A stretch of 64,000 bases of DNA, from positions 186,001-250,000 of the forward strand of contig NZ_WHLY01000004.1 in the NCBI RefSeq assembly GCF_009296315.1, read 5' to 3'. Position 1 is the stretch's first letter. The number at the start of each line of letters is the position of its first letter. Both the position numbers and the translations under genes were made by a program. The notes under the pieces were generated by a model. It saw only the letters and a list, made by a program, of their open reading frames with translations. It was not told where the DNA came from and did no database searches. Source of the stretch: Salmonirosea aquatica. GTDB taxonomy: Bacteria > Bacteroidota > Bacteroidia > Cytophagales > Spirosomataceae. Positions 61,092 through 64,000 of this stretch are shown here, one piece after another.

Positions 61092-63611
61092 TTAGTCCAT
61101 CGCAAAATGTTCCGCTCGCTCTCCTCTACTCCACGCCCGGATTGCCTTCTCGGTGTTTCCTTTGTAAGCAGTTTCTGCCAGTTTCTGGATTTGCTCGACC
61201 TCGCTTTTCTTGGTGGTGAAAGCCGCGTAGGCGGTCGGGGAAACTTCGATTCCGTACACCTTGGTCAAATCCTTGAGTATGACACAGGCTTCCCGATAGG
61301 GCGGTCGCTTGTGGTCGAGGGAGCGATTTACGCTCTGGACAATGGCGGATTGCTTGGGACTTAAGCCTAAAAGGCCCTCGATCTCGGAAAACCGATTTTC
61401 GTAATTCTTCTGATCCAGTAGCACCTTTACATCGGAATTATTGATAATGGCGTCTTTCACCACCTCGTTGCCCACCAGGTCGTCAAGTTCCTGGGTCACT
61501 ACGATCAATGCCCCATCGTGTTTTCGGACTGTCTTGGAAGCCCATCTCAGGAAGTTGGCAAACTTCTCCTTTGCAAGCGCTTTCCATGCTTCCTCTATAA
61601 TGAGTGCCTTAATCACACCTTTCACCGTGAATAACTTCCTAACGTAGGTGTTCATAATCATAATGGTCGTGACTGGGAACAGCACCGGGTGATCCTTTAT
61701 GTTATCTAGTTCATAGATGACAAAGGGCAAATCCATGAGGTCTATATTAGCGCGTGAATTCAGGAGAAACCCATATTGCCCATCCCGATAGTAGGGTTTC
61801 AGGCAGTAGAGAAAGTTGGTCAAATCAAACTCCCGTCCCTCCCGTCCCCCGTTTGCAGAAAATATATCCGGGTAGGTTTGTTTTGTGAAATCATAAAAAG
61901 TGTCAAAACAGGGGAACATTCGGTTTGAGTGGTTCCTATTGTTACGGAGGATATGGTAGTAGTTGTGAACAATATCCCGAATCGTCGTAAGCTCGGCATT
62001 TGTCACCGTTTCATTATCCGATTTCCACAGTGACAAAAGGAGCTCGGCCAACGCATCTTCATCCTCTTCCTGAGGGCTTTCGTCTTTAAAGTAAAACGGA
62101 TTAAAACTGATCGGGTTCTCCTTTTCGTAGGTTACGTACCTTCCGCCCATGACATCGCACAGTCTGCGGTAGCTGTGGCCAACATCCACAATGCTTACAT
62201 GCATACCCGCTGTAAGTAGGTAATACACCATGTTATTGGTAAAGAAGGATTTCCCGGATCCCGAGGGCCCAACAATGAAAGTGTTTCGATTGGAGATAGA
62301 TCCTTTTTTCAAGGGCTCATCAAATAGATCGACCATTTTGGGATTGCCAAAACGATCGGTCATTCTGATCCCAGACTTCGAAAAAGGAGCATCATTGTAG
62401 TTGGTCTCGATGGCCAGCAGACAGACAGCTTCCTCGATAAAGGAAGTAAGCAGATTGTCTATGCCCAGTTCTCCAATATTACCGGGAGTACAAGACCAGT
62501 AAAGCGTCGAAACATCGTGTCTGGCCAATCTGGGGACAATTCCGATATTACTAAGGGCAGACGCCGTGCTGGCGCGAAGAGCCTCCGCCGTTTCTCGATC
62601 CCTATCCCAGACCATGATACTGAAATGTGCTTTGACCGCTGTCCTTGCACTTTTTTCCATCTCGAGGAGATATTCGTCCTTGTACCCCATGGAAACCTGA
62701 TTTCCCTTTTCCCATTCTGAAAATGAGGTGTGCCTTTTTATTTCCGAAACCAGTTTCCTTGAAAGGGCGTCCCGGTCTTCAATCAGGATGACCTGGTTAT
62801 AGATATGATTGAAAGAAAGTCCCAATCCCAAAAACGCGCCCGTGCTTACCGGGATGCTGTACCGCTCGGATGAATACGGTTCGTAAATGACAGAATTAGT
62901 CACGACTGGCGGAAAAACGCCCAACTCAGAGATAACGTAAGTGAAGGCGGTTTTGCCACCGATTTGAATGGATCCGTCCACGGCCGTCTCCACCTCATGC
63001 AGACTCCTGTCATCGAAACTTAGACTCGTGTAGTTTTCCAACAAACCCGTTTTGCTGGCATCACCGACAATTTCTTCGATTTCCAATGGCCGTATGCTTG
63101 CTTTCCCGGAACCATTCAACAGATACTCGAACTGTTCACAGGAGTCTAAAAAGACTTCCCATGTCTCGGGTAACAGTACTTCTTTCGGCACCAGGTGCCT
63201 TTTCAGTAAAGAAGAGTGCTTGGAAGAACGAGATTTAATATCGCTACTTGGCCGGGTAATGAATATATAGGCCCTATGCTTAATGCAAGAGCGTTTGGCA
63301 AAATGCAGTTCATTATCAAAGGCTACAAAGTTCCCGTTCCTAATTGTGGGGCTTTTAAGATCTGCTTCGTAGGCCTGGGAAACATACCAATCCTGCTTAT
63401 GCATGATATAGCCTACGGGCAGCGTTTTTATCGCGCTAACGTAGGCCTCCGTCAGAATGTCTATTTCACCGTCAGACGAGGTGAATATTTCAGGATGCAC
63501 TACTTCAAAGGCCATTGTAAGATCGCAGTTGACTGAAATCATTATCCCCGTTTCCTTGTCTATTCTGAAAATGGGGTATATCTCCTCAAACCTTTTTACC
63601 CGATTGTTCAT
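61092..63611 (-). CDS. Conjugation ATPase TraG (VirB4-like)
   Basis: 839 residues. N-terminal VirB4-type domain (FEEIYPIFRIDKETGIMIS, YIMHKQDWYVS), then the motor: Walker A GPSGSGKS near 448-455, FNPFYFKDES, Walker B ALIIEEAWKALA near 665-676, and the arginine-rich VTQELDDLVGNEVVKDAIIN segment. It powers assembly and substrate transport of the mating channel at the inner membrane. Its ATG overlaps the TraF stop by four bases. It appears intact. Confidence 0.93.
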   Translation of the reverse strand: MNNRVKRFEEIYPIFRIDKETGIMISVNCDLTMAFEVVHPEIFTSSDGEIDILTEAYVSAIKTLPVGYIMHKQDWYVSQAYEADLKSPTIRNGNFVAFDNELHFAKRSCIKHRAYIFITRPSSDIKSRSSKHSSLLKRHLVPKEVLLPETWEVFLDSCEQFEYLLNGSGKASIRPLEIEEIVGDASKTGLLENYTSLSFDDRSLHEVETAVDGSIQIGGKTAFTYVISELGVFPPVVTNSVIYEPYSSERYSIPVSTGAFLGLGLSFNHIYNQVILIEDRDALSRKLVSEIKRHTSFSEWEKGNQVSMGYKDEYLLEMEKSARTAVKAHFSIMVWDRDRETAEALRASTASALSNIGIVPRLARHDVSTLYWSCTPGNIGELGIDNLLTSFIEEAVCLLAIETNYNDAPFSKSGIRMTDRFGNPKMVDLFDEPLKKGSISNRNTFIVGPSGSGKSFFTNNMVYYLLTAGMHVSIVDVGHSYRRLCDVMGGRYVTYEKENPISFNPFYFKDESPQEEDEDALAELLLSLWKSDNETVTNAELTTIRDIVHNYYHILRNNRNHSNRMFPCFDTFYDFTKQTYPDIFSANGGREGREFDLTNFLYCLKPYYRDGQYGFLLNSRANIDLMDLPFVIYELDNIKDHPVLFPVTTIMIMNTYVRKLFTVKGVIKALIIEEAWKALAKEKFANFLRWASKTVRKHDGALIVVTQELDDLVGNEVVKDAIINNSDVKVLLDQKNYENRFSEIEGLLGLSPKQSAIVQSVNRSLDHKRPPYREACVILKDLTKVYGIEVSPTAYAAFTTKKSEVEQIQKLAETAYKGNTEKAIRAWSRGERAEHFAMD

Positions 63612-63946
63612 GATTTTCTCCCCTTTATGGTTATCTCCTGTTTGACTATTGATCTGATCAATCTGTACCGCACGATGTGTTTCGGCTGTAGGCTCCGCAC
63701 GGGCAGCTTATCAAATCCCCATCGTCCGTGCGATTTATTGTAGCTCGTTGGGATGAGAAAGGAAGCCAACAAGCCCAAGCCTAGAAATACGATGTTTAAA
63801 AGAACTGGAACACCCAATATGTGAAGCAGCAGTGTAGTCATGATAAATCCTACCGCACCGCCAGCGGCGTAATAAAAATACCGCCCTCGCAATCCTTTGA
63901 ACTCAATCTCATTGTCGATGCCTCGATAAATGGAGTACTTCTTCAT
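63608..63946 (-). CDS. Conjugal transfer protein TraF-like (DUF4133, VirB3-like)
   Basis: 112 residues with the family-typical start KYSIYRGIDNEIEFKGLRGR followed by two membrane helices (about 27-62) and a basic C terminus (RSLQPKHIVRYRLIRSIVKQ). Position directly before traG and overlap of four bases are the standard arrangement (VirB3 next to VirB4). Complete. Confidence 0.85.
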   Translation of the reverse strand: MKKYSIYRGIDNEIEFKGLRGRYFYYAAGGAVGFIMTTLLLHILGVPVLLNIVFLGLGLLASFLIPTSYNKSHGRWGFDKLPVRSLQPKHIVRYRLIRSIVKQEITIKGRKS

Positions 63947-63960
63947 ATCTGACTAAGGTT

Positions 63961-64000
63961 TCAGCCTAAAATTGAATCGATTATCCAGCCCATCATAAAA
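63961..64000 (-). CDS. Partial 3' end of a TraE-like gene (cut by window edge)
   Basis: Minus-strand reading from the window edge gives FMMGWIIDSILG and a stop (TGA at 63961-63963), a short hydrophobic tail, 15 bp before the TraF start. In this operon type the preceding gene is traE (DUF4134, a small two-helix membrane protein). The fragment is too short to confirm. Confidence 0.3.
   Translation of the reverse strand, partial: FMMGWIIDSILG

Overview
The window looks like a large conjugative plasmid (or plasmid-derived island) of a Bacteroidota bacterium, most probably a Cytophagales/Spirosomataceae-type organism. This rests on the SusC/SusD pairs, LytS/LytTR systems, a FecR/ECF-sigma unit, PadR-coupled FtsX-like permeases, promoters of the Bacteroidota type (TTG, 19-21 bp, TAnnTTTG), and a Bacteroidetes-type tra operon next to a Rep_3-type initiator with iterons. 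Species assignment is inference.

Layout. 1-4.5 kb: an FtsX-like ABC permease, two decayed permease fragments and a small secreted protein. 5.1-10.8 kb: two paralogous LytS/LytTR systems arranged tail to tail, one with a TlpA-like thioredoxin gene between regulator and kinase. 11.2-13.2 kb: a small orphan, a strong bidirectional hairpin terminator, a GAF-HisKA-PAS protein without an ATPase domain, and a single-domain response regulator. 14.0-31.6 kb: a polysaccharide utilisation locus (IclR regulator, frameshifted SusC, SusD, GH5-like, GH10, enolase-superfamily sugar-acid dehydratase, second GH5-like, SDR, GH2, MFS transporter, RraA-type aldolase). This reads as one pathway from a plant-type beta-glycan to a sugar acid and then to pyruvate. 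32.0-34.1 kb: a secreted propeller-like protein and decayed SDR and recombinase fragments. 34.4-37.4 kb: PadR plus a prefix-domain permease. 37.8-46.1 kb: a second uptake locus (ECF sigma, FecR, STN-type SusC, SusD, S1-type sulfatase), followed by a Tn3-type transposase remnant.

46.6-51.5 kb holds an intact 3,850-bp Tn3-family transposon (tnpA, divergent tnpR, 39-bp terminal repeats, 5-bp target duplication). It has inserted into another serine-recombinase gene and split it into two matching halves. 52.7-54.7 kb is the replication module: a small CxxC zinc-finger/coiled-coil gene, a Rep_3-type initiator and an iteron array with about 22-bp periodicity, plus a second iteron group containing an inverted pair. 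55.1-64.0 kb is a tra operon read on the minus strand (order of transcription: end of a TraE-like gene, TraF, TraG/VirB4, TraI-like, TraJ, a mini TraK paralogue, TraK, TraL, TraM, TraN).

Three genes carry breaks: SusC (1-nt frameshift in a G6 run), traJ (11-nt G run shifts the C terminus off the frame that couples to the next gene) and traM (in-frame TGA). Homopolymer errors in the assembly could explain the first two but not the third. The sequence alone cannot separate error from real decay or phase variation.
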